NCBI GenBank assembly: GCA_037975125.1
Contig: CM075850.1
Location: 128,936,181 to 129,000,180 of the forward strand
Source: Latrodectus hesperus
Lineage: Eukaryota > Arthropoda > Arachnida > Araneae > Theridiidae
Direction: 5' to 3'
DNA length: 64,000 nt
Each line of letters opens with the position of its first letter. The first letter of the stretch is position 1. This document shows, one piece after another, positions 1-12,496 of this stretch. The translations under genes and the position numbers were made by a program. The notes beneath the pieces are model-generated. The model was given only the letters and a program-made list of their open reading frames with translations, searched no databases and was not told the DNA's origin.

Positions 1-1973
1 ATCAAGGTGGCCAATAATTCTACCACGTAAAACATCATCCAAATGCTTCCTTTGTGATGTAACTATGCGATTATTGCACTGAAGGCTTTTAAAGCGCTTG
101 TGTATAATTTTAGCACTTTTCAACAATTCCTTATATATCCCTCTCTTACACTCTCGTCATTGTGATGTTTTATCGGCGCCATCCGGGGATTTCTTGTAAT
201 TTGCATATTATTCTTCAAGATGTGTGTGATAATTCTACATATGAAATTTTTATTTTAGAGTTCAATTTTTGAGTGATTCTGAATTATCCTTAATTTAAGG
301 ACATGAGTGTAGTTTAGATGAAAATTAGCATAATTCAAATTAATGAGGTTCGCAATTTTTTTTTAGTATTCATATATGCAAAATTATTTTACAGCGTATA
401 GGAAAATGAAATACAATTGAAAAAGAAGCATTGCAATAAATGCGAGGAGTTTGGCTTTCTGTCAATTTTGTCAAATTTTTGAATTTGTATTTGCTCACTT
501 GTCATGTGCAAAAGAGACACACACGTCAATGAAACTACTTAAAAAAGCCCTTAAGCTAGAAAAAAAATTGCAATTATTCTTCTGAATTATTGCGAACAAA
601 TTAATAAATTCAAAATAATTTTAGGGACATCATTAATCTATTATTACAACAAGATGATTTATGAAATTTATTTTACTTTTCCTCATAGAGTTCTTGTGAA
701 AATCGTACGGGTTCATGTTTAATGGTCCATGAATTAATTTTAAATAATAAATTATATTAATTTGGAACAAAGATTATTCTACGATAAAAACATTATGTAA
801 TTAACCTAAAGTTTATTTTCCGCATCAGTGTTTTACCCGATTGAGTGAAATTAACTGTTGCCAATTATAATTTTGGGTGTTTGAATGATGTTAAAGTATA
901 AATATTTATACGTTTCTTATGTAACTCTTAACCATAAAATAGCATTTAATTTTGTTTAATAGTTATATAAATGTTACTTTATATGAAACTCAAATTTCGT
1001 TTTTAATCAAAAATTATTTGGCAATGAGACTAAATATAAGATGAAATTAAGATTGACTGATTTAGAAGCATATATTAGATGAAGTAATTTAGAAGGAGAT
1101 ATTTAACAGTACTAGCAGATATCTTAACAACATACAGAATTTAAAAGAAAAAATAGTTTTTATACTGTGGTATTTATCAATCTTTTTCCGTGATCAAAAT
1201 ATTTGTTGGTTGTTTGTCTATGGATTTCAATTAATCTAATCAAGGACTTTCTCACGCGACTAAAATAGTTGTATATCACTGGAACTAAATTAACTCTTAA
1301 ATGTATATACCTTGGTTTAATTAGCTTTAATTAAACTAAGAAATTAAGTTAGTTAAAAGTGAATTTTGTCGGAAAAGGTAATTGTAGATATTAAAACAAA
1401 CCAAACCCTGCTTAAAATAAATATTAATCATTTTTATTATGGTGAAAATGAAGGAAACTCCAAAGAAGTTACAGATAAGTATCAAGATATATGTTTTCCA
1501 AAAACAAAAAGTGCATTTCTTACAAATTTTGTCATTTGCATGTCCAATGAGAGCAGAATAATTTAAGATAAGAATATTAAAATAATATTATTTCATAAAA
1601 TACGGAATTTTTAATTAAAAAATGCATAATCTGTTATTCTTAAATATACCACAAAAACCTATCAAAATATTTGTAAATTTCAAACATTGCTTTTCTTAAT
1701 GTAGTTGTGATAGACAAAAGAGCGAGAGAATGAATGTAAAATGTTTGCATGAAAATAAAAATTCTTTGAAAATGTATAGTTGTAAATTAATTAGATAGAT
1801 TTTTAAATAATAATTTCTTTTAAATTCAACTTAAAATTAAAATTAGGTCATTAATTTAATTTATTATTAATCATTATTTTTAAAATACAATATATTAATT
1901 ATTATTATTAGAATACAATATTCACAATTATTTCTGATGAGGAACAGAATGAATTACATTTCAATATACTTAC
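1..1973. other. AT-rich intergenic or intronic DNA, no gene recognised
   Basis: The stretch downstream of the last visible lipase exon is AT-rich with only short chance reading frames. The first 250 bases are less AT-rich and may be the edge of an unrecognised repeat. I searched the minus strand for the terminal lipase exon (the Gly-x-Asp-x-Leu and His-x-Asp-Phe regions) and did not see it, so it lies further left or is lost. Confidence 0.5.
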
Positions 1974-2039
1974 CTGATTATAGTGTGCTAAATTATCTGA
2001 ATTGTAATCAAACATTTGGAAATCGAGAGCATAAATTAA
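1974..2039 (-). pseudogene. Lipase relic, exon with FDYNS...HYNQ
   Basis: These 66 bases encode 22 residues including DFQMFDYNSDNLAHYNQ, which matches the region before the terminal exon of acid lipases, where mammalian genes also break after HYNQ. The donor is CAG|GTAAGT. The acceptor side has a pyrimidine-rich tract, but ends ACAA where ACAG is expected, so the splice site looks mutated. Phase is 0 at both ends, as the neighbouring exon needs. Confidence 0.8.
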
Positions 2040-2125
2040 TTGTAAAAGGAATAATCGTACATAAATAGCACTCAATCGAAAAATCTATTGAAAGATAAAT
2101 TTAATATTTAAGTAATTAAATTTAC

Positions 2126-2197
2126 CTAACTGTAGTGAAGCACAGTTTTTGTTGATTCACCGGCAAAGTATTGGTTAAAATACAATGGAATCCGTGT
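2126..2197 (-). pseudogene. Lipase relic, exon TRIPLYF...VLHYS-stop
   Basis: A TTTACAG acceptor is followed by 24 codons, TRIPLYFNQYFAGEST then KTVLHYS, and a GTAAAT donor. It matches the acid-lipase segment usually read as TR-x-P-x-Y...AGTS...LHYSQ. The last codon is TAG where the family has CAG (Gln), a C-to-T nonsense change right at the exon end. Phase 0 at both ends joins it to the 17911-18054 exon across a 15.7-kb intron. Confidence 0.82.
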
Positions 2198-3701
2198 CTG
2201 TAAATAAAATGTTAATTGATTACCATTACAACCGTATACTTAATATACTTAAAGTATGTTTTTTTGTTTAGTTAAATACACATTGAAAACTTTATAGCAT
2301 TTTTCATAAAACACTACAGTACAAAAATTATGGAAAAAATTGAATTTCTTATTTCAAAACATATTTTAAAAAGAAAATTTGTGAGGAAGTAATTTAAAAA
2401 AAAAAGCTCATATATAGCTTTATATATCGACATTTTAATAACCATATTTTTGGGATCCAAAATAAAGAAATGGTGTGAGAAATTGATTCCATGGACAAAA
2501 ATTATTTTTATGCAGATTCTCAATTATTAAATTTTACAAATATTTATGTACTTAATATAAATGAAAAAAAAGTTCCGTGTTGTTAAATTAACACGCGTTC
2601 ATTTAATTTCCACATAACAGAAAGAAAGAGAGATAAATTTATTTCATTAACATAATACATAAATAAATATGTTAGCAACTATACAATTTTTCAAAGAACT
2701 ATATAATTATGATGAATAATATAAGTTTTTTACAAGTTAAAATCATATCAACTCCTGTAAGTGCAAATGTGCAGAAAATTTAGACTTTTTATAGATGTGT
2801 TTATATTCCTTAGCTTTTTGTCTTACATGCATATATATTTACTAAATTCTATTTGCAATTACTATAAAAGCCTAATATTATGCATAGAACATATAAATAT
2901 TAAAGAAATTAGAATACACATAAATAAAATAAAATTATCTAGACATATTGTTTTTATTTCAAGTGCATCTGAAAATTGGTTGAATTTGTACTTACATAAA
3001 ATACACTACATTTAAAGTACTACACAACTGTTCAATTGTTTTACAATTAAATTCATAAATAATGAAAAATTGTGTCCACATTTATCATTGGAAAATGTCA
3101 TTTTTTTATGCATGGATGAAATTTTTACAATTAATAAATATGTACAGTTAATGATGTTTTCTTTTCAAAATTCATATTTTTTCTTATTTTGAGTACCAGT
3201 AAAGCTATTTAAATTCTCCCAAAAATTCTAAATTGATTTTCAGCAATTGATATCACAAATACAAATGAAATTCAAGAATCACTTGCAGTTTTCCAAACAG
3301 AAATTAAAATATAAATTTACTTGTGGATAAAAGCTTTTAATATTGATTACAGTTTTATCTGAGACCCAAACTGTTTGAATTAATATGGTTAATGATATAA
3401 TTTTAAAATCGTTCTCCTTTAATTATTTGGATTAAATTGTTATAAATTATGAGATTTTAAAAAAATCAATAATTTCAAATCAGATTCTTTTGTAAAATTT
3501 ATCATCACATAGTAGAAAATGTAGATTTTACATTTTCCATAGTTAAAATTCAGATTTTATCTTATGAGGCGAAAAGAATTTATATAGGAATGTAATATAC
3601 TTCTTAGGTGTTTCACTGTTTATTCTTCATAATAACTGATTATCTATTAAAGTTTTCAAAGTCAAAATATTATACTGAAGAGCTTAGCATGAAGTCGAAT
3701 A
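2198..3701. other. AT-rich intronic DNA, nothing recognised
   Basis: This is the 3' part of the 15.7-kb intron of the lipase relic. It is AT-rich, with only short reading frames of low-complexity composition and no motif I could place. Confidence 0.5.
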
Positions 3702-5820
3702 CAGTAAACTCTCGCTACAACGATACCCGATACAACAATAACTCCCTCTACTACAATAATGTTTTGTGGTCCCGGTGATTTTGCATATAAGCTAATGTTA
3801 ATCTCCTCTCAATATTGCGATATTCTCTAGAACAATAAACCTCTGTAAAACGATTTTTTCAATCTAAATTTCAGTATTATTTGGACAAAAAATAAAAAGC
3901 TTTTACAACACACTAGTGAGTTCAAAGGTTGTTTTGTAGTCTTTTTGGGATTCAATGGGGGTGTTCGGTGTGAAGAACAGAATCACAAGACCGAATGGTT
4001 TTCAAGATAAATTGAACGTTATCAATGATATTGGTGAGGGAATGAAGCAGATTGATGCGGCTAAGAAACATGGATTATCGCAATCTACAGTTGCTACGTT
4101 CCTAAAGAAGAGAAAGCAAATCGAAGATGCTGTAACTTCAAATGAAATTAACTCAGAGCGAAAACGACTGAAAGTTGCGACAAATTAAAACATTGATGCT
4201 GCTTTTTTAAAATGGTTTCAAGAGATGAGAGTGACAAATGTCCCAATAAATGGACCTTTATTATGTGCAAAAGCACGGAAATTTGCAGCAATGCTAGGGG
4301 ACGAAACTTTCAAAGCTAGCAATGGTTGGTTAATGCGTTTTCGAGTTCGTCATGGAATAACTTTCCAAGAAGTTCACAGAGAGAAAAAGTCAGCCCCGAT
4401 AAACGACGCAAATGAATGGCGACAAAACAAGATGAAAGAAATCTTAGAAAAGTATGCTCCAGAAGACATCTATAATGCAGATGAAGCTGGGCTGTTTTTC
4501 CAACTCCTACCCGATCGAACATTGGCATTTAAGGATGAGAAATGTTATGGAGGGAAGAAATCAAAGTAGAGACTCACTGTTCTTCTGTGTACAAATAGCA
4601 CAGGATCGCATAGAATACAACCTCTCGTCATTGGTAAATCATTGAAGCAAAGGTGCTTTAAGAACGTGAAAAGTCTTCCCGTGGAGTATAAAGCAAATAA
4701 GAAGGCTTGGATGACGTCTAAATTTTTTCCGAATGGTTACAGAAGTTGGACAATGAAATGAAGAAGAGAAAGAAAAAAATCGTTTTGTTGATAGATAACT
4801 GCGGGGCTCACACGTCATTTCCAAAGCTACAAAATATCGAAATCGCTTTTTTCCCTGCCAATTGCACTTCAATTCTACAGCCTCTTGATATGGGCATAAT
4901 TAAGTGCTTCAAAGGATATTACAGAAAACGGTTGGTGGACTCCATACTTGTAAACTTTGAAAATAAAGTAGAAGACCCTTTCAAAGCTGTAAATGTCAAG
5001 GAAGCGTGTGACAATATTGTTGGAAGTTGGTGGGAAGTAACAGAAAAAACCATTCGGAATTGCTGGAAAAAGGCCGGTCTTTGTGTTATGGAAAATAAGA
5101 AATCTGATAATGATGAAAATTACATAACCAATGATCTCTTAGATGATCAAGAATGTGTTTTGCACATCAAATAATCCGTATCCCAACTTGAGGAAACAAG
5201 CGGTAAAAAGTTTGGAATTAGTACAGAAGACTATTTAACAGCAGATGATGATCTTATGGTTTTCGCAGGAGTTACTGATGAAAATATTCTTTCTGAAATT
5301 ACTGATGAGATAGGAAACAATGATGAAGATGATGATGATGATAATACAGGTTCACCGCAGTCCTTATTGTCATCCCATGAAGCTCTTCAATCTGTGAATT
5401 CTCTACGGACATTTTTTCAAGCCTTCCGTCGATAAATGAAGAACATTTTCGTGCACTAGACTCAATGCATACAGTATTGGTGAACTTAACAGTTAAAAAA
5501 ATGAATAAACAAACAAAAATATTGGATTATTTTCAATAAAAAGTGTTTTCAGGTATGGGAATATTTCTGTGCTTATTTTCTGAATTTATCTTATTTATTT
5601 ATTTTTTTTAGTATTTAAATCACTATTATTAGTATTTTACAAATTAATTTCTTCTAATTATAGACTTAAAAGTAGTATGTTATGCACCTTAAACTAATAA
5701 TAATAAAAAAAAACTCTTATTAAATGCTCAAAATATGTGGACCCTCGATATAACAATATGCCTCTCTACAACAATATATTTATTTGGTCCCTAAAATATT
5801 GTTGTAATGAGGTTTCACTG
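3702..5820 (+). mobile_element. Tigger/pogo-type DNA transposon
   Basis: The ends are imperfect inverted repeats: the left starts CAGTAAACTCTCGCTACAAC and the right end, reversed, starts CAGTGAAACCTCATTACAAC. Both are flanked by TA (3700-3701 and 5821-5822), the target duplication of the Tc1/mariner/pogo superfamily. The 2.1-kb size and the CENP-B-like transposase inside fit a Tigger element. Open frames are interrupted, so the copy is probably inactive though fairly well preserved. Confidence 0.9.
3955..5175 (+). pseudogene. Tigger/pogo transposase (CENP-B-like), broken
   Basis: The transposase is split over three frames. Positions 3955-4188 encode the first helix-turn-helix (IDAAKKHGLSQSTVATFLKK), ended by TAA. 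Positions 4225-4569 encode the second CENP-B-type DNA-binding helix region and the first catalytic Asp in YNADEAGLFF, ended by TAG. Positions 4746-5174 encode the second Asp in LLIDNCGAHTS and the third in LQPLDMGII, 30 residues apart, within the range known for pogo/Tigger. A one-base deficit in a T run near 4720 separates the last two parts. An acidic tail with GATGAT repeats follows to about 5440, out of the main frame. Without these breaks the protein would be of normal family length. Confidence 0.9.
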
Positions 5821-6479
5821 TATTTTCATTAAAGAATGTAAGCAAAACACATAAAGTATTGCGAATTATTACGAATTTCTTAATAAAAGCTTGCGGATAA
5901 CAAGAAGTGTGAAAACATCTTAACCAACAGCTGAAAGCTGCATAATTTTATAAGCAGTCATAAATTTTAAATTATAATATGTAATTAAATTAAATTAAAT
6001 TGTAATTGTAATAAATGTAAGTTTTAATGTATTATTGGAGAATCACCAAATAAGGTATCTAAAAATTCTTGAAAAAATATTTGAAAAAAGTGGTGTATCA
6101 GATAAAACTTTATCAATTCCAACGCAGATATCAGTTATTGCAAAACTGATGAATTCAAAGTAAGTTTTCGTTTTTCTAAAGTTATAATTTAGATAATAAA
6201 AAAGCAAATTATGCAGAATTTATTATTATAACATTAAATAATTTTCATGTTCGTGCACGTCCCATGAGATTCTGTGGAAGAGAGAGGATGAAATGTGTGG
6301 TTGAGGAGAAAATTTACTATACAACAGAGGGAAATTTTCATCATACCTTTTATTACCTATGTTTATTTTTACAAGAAGTAACTAAAAATAATTTAAAAAT
6401 ACAGTGTATGTTAATAATTATTATGAAACTTTTATAATATCTAATCATCTCTATCTTATAAATATATAGTGGACATCAG
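5821..6479. other. AT-rich spacer, nothing recognised
   Basis: This is the short AT-rich spacer between the Tigger element and the BEL/Pao remnant. No gene or repeat signal was seen. Confidence 0.4.
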
Positions 6480-7560
6480 AGTCCACAATCGTAGCAATGA
6501 AATCTATAAATTAACTATCAAAATATGAATATTGAAACTTGAAGCTTTTGTGCAAGGACTTTCTGAAACAGACCTATCATGTACAACAGTGAACTGGAAT
6601 TCAAATTTTAAAAAAAAATTGGTACTCCAAAACCACCTGGATCATATTAGTGAATTATACAACGATTTACTGAACATCAAGGAAATTTCAAATGTCGAAA
6701 AAGACTTAGAAGATACTGAAACTAAAATATAAAAAGTAACTAAATAGAATATGGTCAATTTTAGAGTAAAGTTTAGAGTATTTAATTCATTTTAATTAGA
6801 TTATTTTTTGATACTTAATAATAAAAAATATTCTAACTTGTTGGTTGTTTCGTCATCACAATGTACTAAATCAAAAGGGGAAAAAAGTACCACCGTCTAT
6901 ATTTACTGGAAAGCATGAAGAGTGGTCGAATTTTAAAACTCGATTTGAGCATCTTATTTCAAATAATGAATATTTAAATGAAACATGTAAGTTATTTAAT
7001 TATATCCATTGTTAAAAGGAATGCAAATTAAATAGTAACTTAGATGATTCATTTGAACATTTATTAATAGCTCTGACGTGACTTTCTGAAAAATGCCCTA
7101 CTATTAGTCGACACCTATATTCTCGCCATTATTAAATATGACAAAATACATTTAGAATCGTCTAAAGAATTACAAAACTTGGTTGACTGCTTCAAAAATG
7201 TAACAGATTTAAGAGTTTTGAATTACAAACAAAATTCATTATCAGATATTTTATTAGCTTATAGCCTGCTCTAACAAAACATTAATTTCATTCTTAGAAA
7301 AAAGAAATTTAATCTTTGTAAACATAAAAAATTGTAGTAAATTGTGTAAACATGATCATTTTCGGAATAGATATCCTAATTTTAAAAAATTATATATTAA
7401 TAAAAGTTATGAAATAGTAAAAGAGAAAATTTTGTGTGCGCTCTATTTTTCTTGATAAAAATCATACTCCTAATTCTTGCTGTTCTCATATTACTTGTTT
7501 AGTGTGTTTTAAGACATCATTCAATTATTCATATCAAAAATATAAGGTCAAAAATTTCGT
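6480..7560 (+). pseudogene. BEL/Pao retrotransposon gag remnant
   Basis: Reading the three plus frames together gives pieces of a Pao-type gag: HLDHISELYNDLLNI near 6640, then FTGKHEEWSNFKTRFEHLIS near 6900, the DUF1759 signature, then SSKELQNLVDCF-like text near 7160 and a zinc-knuckle region (LCKHDHF...YPNFKKL...IVKEKILC) at 7330-7440. Many stops and frameshifts interrupt it. The protease/RT side of the same element continues at 12840 after an inserted LINE, in the same orientation. The family call rests on the order of these motifs; ends and LTRs were not found. Confidence 0.75.
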
Positions 7561-7758
7561 CCTGATGTTTTAACATTCGAAATTAAGTTAAGTGACAATT
7601 TTTTAATCAAGCGGAAAATAAATCATTTCTGCCTTGAATGACCTCATAGACCATTTTGTATCTATATAAAGCATCAAAAGAACATAATTCAGTTTTATTG
7701 ACCACTGTCTACATTTTATTTTTAAAGTTAAATTTAAAACGATTCAATTATAATGCAT

Positions 7759-7767
7759 ATTAGACTC
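7759..7767. repeat. Left target-site duplication of LINE (ATTAGACTC)
   Basis: The 9-bp ATTAGACTC directly abuts the GAA-rich 3' tail of the LINE. The same nine bases recur at 12715-12723 at its 5' end, defining both ends. Confidence 0.85.
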
Positions 7768-7857
7768 TTCTTCTTCTTCTACAAGTTGGGTTTGTATGTC
7801 ATTGGCACCTCTGCTTTAATCAGCAGTTTGTACCACTAATTCCAAATCCAATGATTC

Positions 7858-10800
7858 CTAGTTCCAGTTACTCGGGTCACCCACTTTATTAATACAGTCC
7901 GATAACCCTTTAATGGAATCTAGGTGCAACTCTCTAGTATGGATGATGACTAAAGAAGTTAATCTAGGGAGGGCAAGAGCCTCGCATTCGTAAATGATAT
8001 GCTTGGCCGTTTCCTCTTGCATATGACATTTCCTGCAGATAGGGTCTTGCTGAAACAGTCCCATTTTATGGAGATGTTTTCTGAAATAGTAGTGCCCAGT
8101 TATGAAGCCTACGATTAAACGTATCTTCTGCCTAGAGCTTCATAGAATTTCATAGGAAATCCTCACTGATGATCTACTGATCATAATTTTAGCGTGGGTT
8201 TGACCAGGAGATTTGAGACAAGCTTCATACGTCTTCCGTTTTTCCCATCTAAGAACATTGGTTTTTGCGGTCTTCAAATTGATCCCACAAAAAGGTTCTG
8301 GACCAATGGGGACAAAAGACGATCCTTGTTTAGCTAGCTCATCAGCCCTTTCATTACCTTCGATACCTTTGTGCCCTGGCACCCATACAAGGATCACCCT
8401 GTTTCTAGTTGCCAGTTCTGTAAGAAGGTTTCTACACTCCAGAATCATTTTAGATTTGATTTCGAAGGAATTAAGCGCTTTTAAAGAGGCTTGACTGTCA
8501 CTGAAAATGAGAATCCGCTTACCATAGTAGCCCTTCTTCATATTCAGTCGCAGACAGTGGATAATGGCCAAAACTTCGGCCTGGAAGGCCGAAGCGTATC
8601 GCCCAAGGCTTACAGACAAGATGATTCTTGGTGACACGCCACAAACTCCCAGTCCTGAGAGGCTGTTCTTCAGTGATCCATCTGTGTACCAGATTAGATC
8701 TCCTGTTTTAGTTTCAAACATGTTGTTATCCCATTCGTCTCTAGTTGGAAAAACTATATCAAATGTCCTATCAAACATGTATGTTTTTTCCATGATGTCA
8801 GATGGCATCAGGAAAGTAGGGTCTTGAATATTCCTGGTGATGCCCTTGTGCCCTTTGGCAACAGGCTGGTCATACCAGTGGTTTTGCAGCTTCATTCTGT
8901 ATGCATTCATTCTTGCAACGCTGCAGATGAAGATGTCCAGGGAGTCAGATCCAACACAACCTCCAATGCTCTGGTTGGCGTGGTGAAAATTGCTCCTGTG
9001 ATGCAGAGATAGGCTAGTCTTTGTAGAGCCCCCAGTCTGTCAATCACAGTCTTCTGTTCCACCTTACGCCACCAGATCACACAGGCATACGTGAAAATGG
9101 GCCTGACAAAAGCTGTGTACATCTATAACATCAGTTTTGGATGTAAATCCCAGTTTTTACCAAGCAATCGCCTGCAAATCATAATGCTTTTCTTTTCTCG
9201 GTTGATCCTATCATCAATGTGCTTATTCCAGGTGAGTTTCTGGTCTAAATAGATGCCCAGATACTTCACCTCTGAAGCCACATTGATTTCAACATCAAAA
9301 AGTCTTGGTATGAAAAAACCTTTCCGTTTCTTTTTGCGTGTACAAGGTACAAGGTAGGTTTTCTGAGGATTAACCATCAGGTTCCTATCCATGCACCTAT
9401 CCATCCATGCACCATTGACCTATCCATCCATGGACCGTTGATGCACCAACTTATCCATGCACCATTGACCTACATAACTTAGAGCATCCTGCATGTGATG
9501 ACAAGTTATGTTAAAATCTTTACCAATGATAAGGATGCCCATGTCATCAGCATATCCTTGCATATAATAGCCCCTATCATTTAGATGTTTTATAAGGCTA
9601 TTTACAACTAGGTTCCAAAGTAATGGTGACAGAACACCTCCTTGAGGACAACCTCTAGTAGTCTTTTTTCAAATGATTCACCGAAAATGTTCATTTGTAT
9701 ATATCTATCCGAAATTAAGGCCTCAATCCAAGTACACAATGTCTGATTAATCCCTGCCCCTCTAAGTGCATTGAGGATGGATGGATGGGAAATATTATCA
9801 AAAGCACCCTGGATGTCGAGGAAAGTTGCCAAGGCAATATCCTTTTGATCCAGAGTGGCTTCAATCTTGGAAACTAGCTGATGTAGAGCAGTCTCAGTAG
9901 ATTTGCTGGGTTGATAGGCAAATTGAGGAGCATGCAAGGGACTATTTCTACCCAAGTAATCTCTAATATGCCGATCAATGATTTTCTCCATAATTTTAAG
10001 AAAGAATGAAGAAAGACTGATTAGTTTGTATGACTTGGCCTGGTCATAAGTGTCCTTGCCAGGTTTTGGAATGAAAACAATCTTAGTCTTTTGCCATGTC
10101 TTTGGTATATATCCCAGGGCCAAACTAATTCTATAAATTCTAGTTAGCACTGGTATGACAACCTTCTCTGCCTTCTGGATCATGATGGGCATAATTCCAT
10201 CAGGCACAGGGCATTTTAGAGGTTTAAAGGCAAATATTGCCCATTTAACAATGTTGTAGTTTATGATATTTTTAGCGATGGTCCATTGATTGCTATTGAC
10301 TCTTTGCAAAGAGCCGATGCAGTGTTCCCCTTCGTTGCTATAAATATCTCTAGCTCCCGGAAAGTGGGTCCTGGTCATAATTTCCATAGCCCCTTTTCAG
10401 GAAGCAGCAAAATTACCCTCCTCGTCTTTTAGGGTACCAACCAAAATAGGTTCGTCCCTTTTAAGGAGTTTCTGGAGTCTAGCTCCTTCAGAAATAGAAT
10501 CTATCTCGTCACAGAACTTCCTCCAGGAGTTAATTTTGCTTTTTCTAACAAGTTTGTTATAAATAGTGAGGGCCATTTTATAGTTCTCCCATTCACCATT
10601 TTTCTTGGCTTTGTTAAAAGTTTTCTAACATTTGCTCTTTCGGCAGCTAGAGAGTCATTCCACCAAGGGCATTGGAGTTTAGCTCTTCTAGTGCGAATGG
10701 GGCAATTGTTATGATAAGAATCTAGAATACTTCTCTGCAGAAGATCTGCTGTAACTTCTAGATCGTAAATGTCTCTAATAGGTCTGTTCCCAAGCTCAAC

Positions 10801-11547
10801 CAACCCAGTCAGTTCCTCTTGGAATTTCTTCCAGTCCGTCCTAACTGGGTCTCTGAATATGCGATCCAGACACACATTAGTGTGAATTTCAAAATGGATG
10901 TTTCAATGATCTGAGCCAGAAGGTCTGTCATCTACTTTCCAATATTTGATATTTTTACTAATCAGCGTTGTCGCTATAGTAATGTCAATTACTTCAGATC
11001 AATTGGAAGTAATAAAAGTTGGTTCATTGCCCTCATTTAGAATATCTAACCCATAGTTTTGAATAAATTCCAAAAGGTACTCACCTCTTTTATTTGTGTC
11101 CGCACTTCCCCAGACAACATGATGAGCATTACAGTCTAGTCCTAGGACTACCTGTAAGTTGTTATCTCTGCAAAAGTTCATGAGCTTGTGGAGAGAATGG
11201 TCAGGTGGAGCATTCTCTTCATAGGGCAGGTATCCAGAGCCAAAAACAATTTCCCTGTCCCTACCCTCTATGTTGAGTCTGACTTTCACAGCTGTCAGGT
11301 CCCTAAGAATAAATTCAGAGAGGGTAAGAACCTCAATGTTTTTATGTAAGAGTATACAAGTTATAGCGTTACCATTAGTACAATAGATAAGCTTACCTTT
11401 TGTTCCTTTGAGACCACTGATTATCCCCCTAACCAACCAGGGTTCCTGAATCAGGGCCAGGTGTATATCCCAAGCAAGAAACTTACTGGGGTTAGTAGTA
11501 CCACTTCTACTGTGGTGGAGGTTGGCTTGAACTACCTTCACCCCCAT
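7858..11547 (-). pseudogene. LINE ORF2: endonuclease, reverse transcriptase, RNase H
   Basis: In order on the minus strand: an APE-type endonuclease begins VVQANLHHSRSGTTNP at 11530, with GLDCNAHHVVWGS near 11130 and a degraded SDH motif near 10900. Reverse transcriptase fingers include FIPKPGKDTYDQAKSY near 10060 and FLDIQGAFD near 9820. The palm motif GYADD is at about 9543-9557. RNase H has WYTDGS, AEVLAI, SDSQAS and NERADELAK (8800-8340). A C-terminal finger, CRKCHMQEETAKHIIYEC, lies at 8030-7970. Known stops include two TGA codons between 10999 and 10880, and frameshifts occur near 10600, 9640 and 9400. The first Met that fits is at 11547, overlapping the end of ORF1 by about 40 bases, which suggests coupled translation. 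Confidence 0.92.
9385..9470 (-). repeat. Local tandem duplication inside the LINE RT
   Basis: Variants of TATCCATGCACCATTGACC occur about four times in a row inside the reverse transcriptase, just after the YADD region. The expansion coincides with a loss of frame, so it probably arose after insertion by slippage. Confidence 0.7.
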
Positions 11548-12496
11548 CAGCAGGAGCAGGTTTGTCAAGTACTTTAGCCTGCACTTGGTGAAGTCCAATA
11601 TGAAACCTATATCCCCTTACACGAAGTGTGGCAGCATCTAATTCAGGCACACTAAGAACGATGGTCCGCCCAGATGGGTCGTTCTTAATGTTAAGTAAGT
11701 TCCACTCCATTGGAGTGACCCCACCGTTCTGAGCCTCGATTTTTCTCAGGAGCTCTTTAGGTTCCAGTTCACTACAGATTTTTGGCAGTTTTGCAATTAT
11801 CTTGGTGGTTCTGACAAGTTTCCTTGCCTCACCCACCAAGAGTTTATGTTCCTGCCAAGGGCTTATATCACTGACATTCTGTTCCAGCTACTTTGAGCTC
11901 TCCAGATCTGCACAGTTGATAATAAGAGCCCCATTCTCAAGTTTACAGAATAGGAAGGTTGGGGCAAAACCCTCCTCATTCCTTCCTATTTTCCTGGTTA
12001 ACAAGAGTTCCAGGTCAAAGGCCTGTTTCTCTGTTAACCGTTTTTCCTGATGACCTTCTAAAAGCACAGCCATCTTGATCTCCGTGAGAGCCACCCTGTA
12101 AGTAAATCCCTCAGGTCCTTCTCTCTTGGCAGCCTTTCCGACCTTGCCCTGGTTCATCCGGTTGGCAGAACGCTTCTCGCCTTTGGTTGACTTGGGTTTT
12201 TCAACCCAAGTCCCCTCAGCGATTTTGCGCTCCTTCACCAGCTTCTTTTTCTGGGCACCAGATAGTCTCTTTTTAAGCTTGATTCTGGTCAGAGAGTCAG
12301 TCATGCTAGAGATAGCTTCCTGACTCTCACCAGAAGAAGATGGTTTAGAGGTCATTTCTACCTCCTGTGAAGGTTTCATTGCTACCCCTTCATTAGATTG
12401 TCTCTGAGTTCCCTTGTCTTTTTCAGAAAGGTCTGCTTCAGAAGTTACTCCTGCAAAAGCAGAAAAGTTTGTTATTTTTAATGTCTTTTCAGCCAT
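11507..12496 (-). pseudogene. LINE ORF1 (DUF4780-like), one amber stop
   Basis: ORF1 likely starts at the Met at 12496 (MAEKTLKITNFSAF), although the frame is open to 12562. The N-terminal third is rich in Ser, Lys and Glu; the rest, including FTYRVALTEIKMAVLLEG, ALIINCADLESS and RTIVLSVPELDAATLRVRGY, resembles the DUF4780 domain of arthropod LINE ORF1 proteins, thought to bind the element RNA. A single in-frame TAG at 11888-11890 divides it. The frame then continues to 11507, overlapping ORF2. Apart from that stop it looks complete. Confidence 0.8.

Noticed and set aside
1366..1566. 66-codon plus frame
   Set aside because: Composition is that of AT-rich noncoding DNA (Lys, Asn, Ile, Phe), with no motif and no neighbours.
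8213..9012. Plus-strand frames opposite the LINE
   Set aside because: They are shadows of the minus-strand ORF2 (RNase H and RT), which has recognisable motifs.
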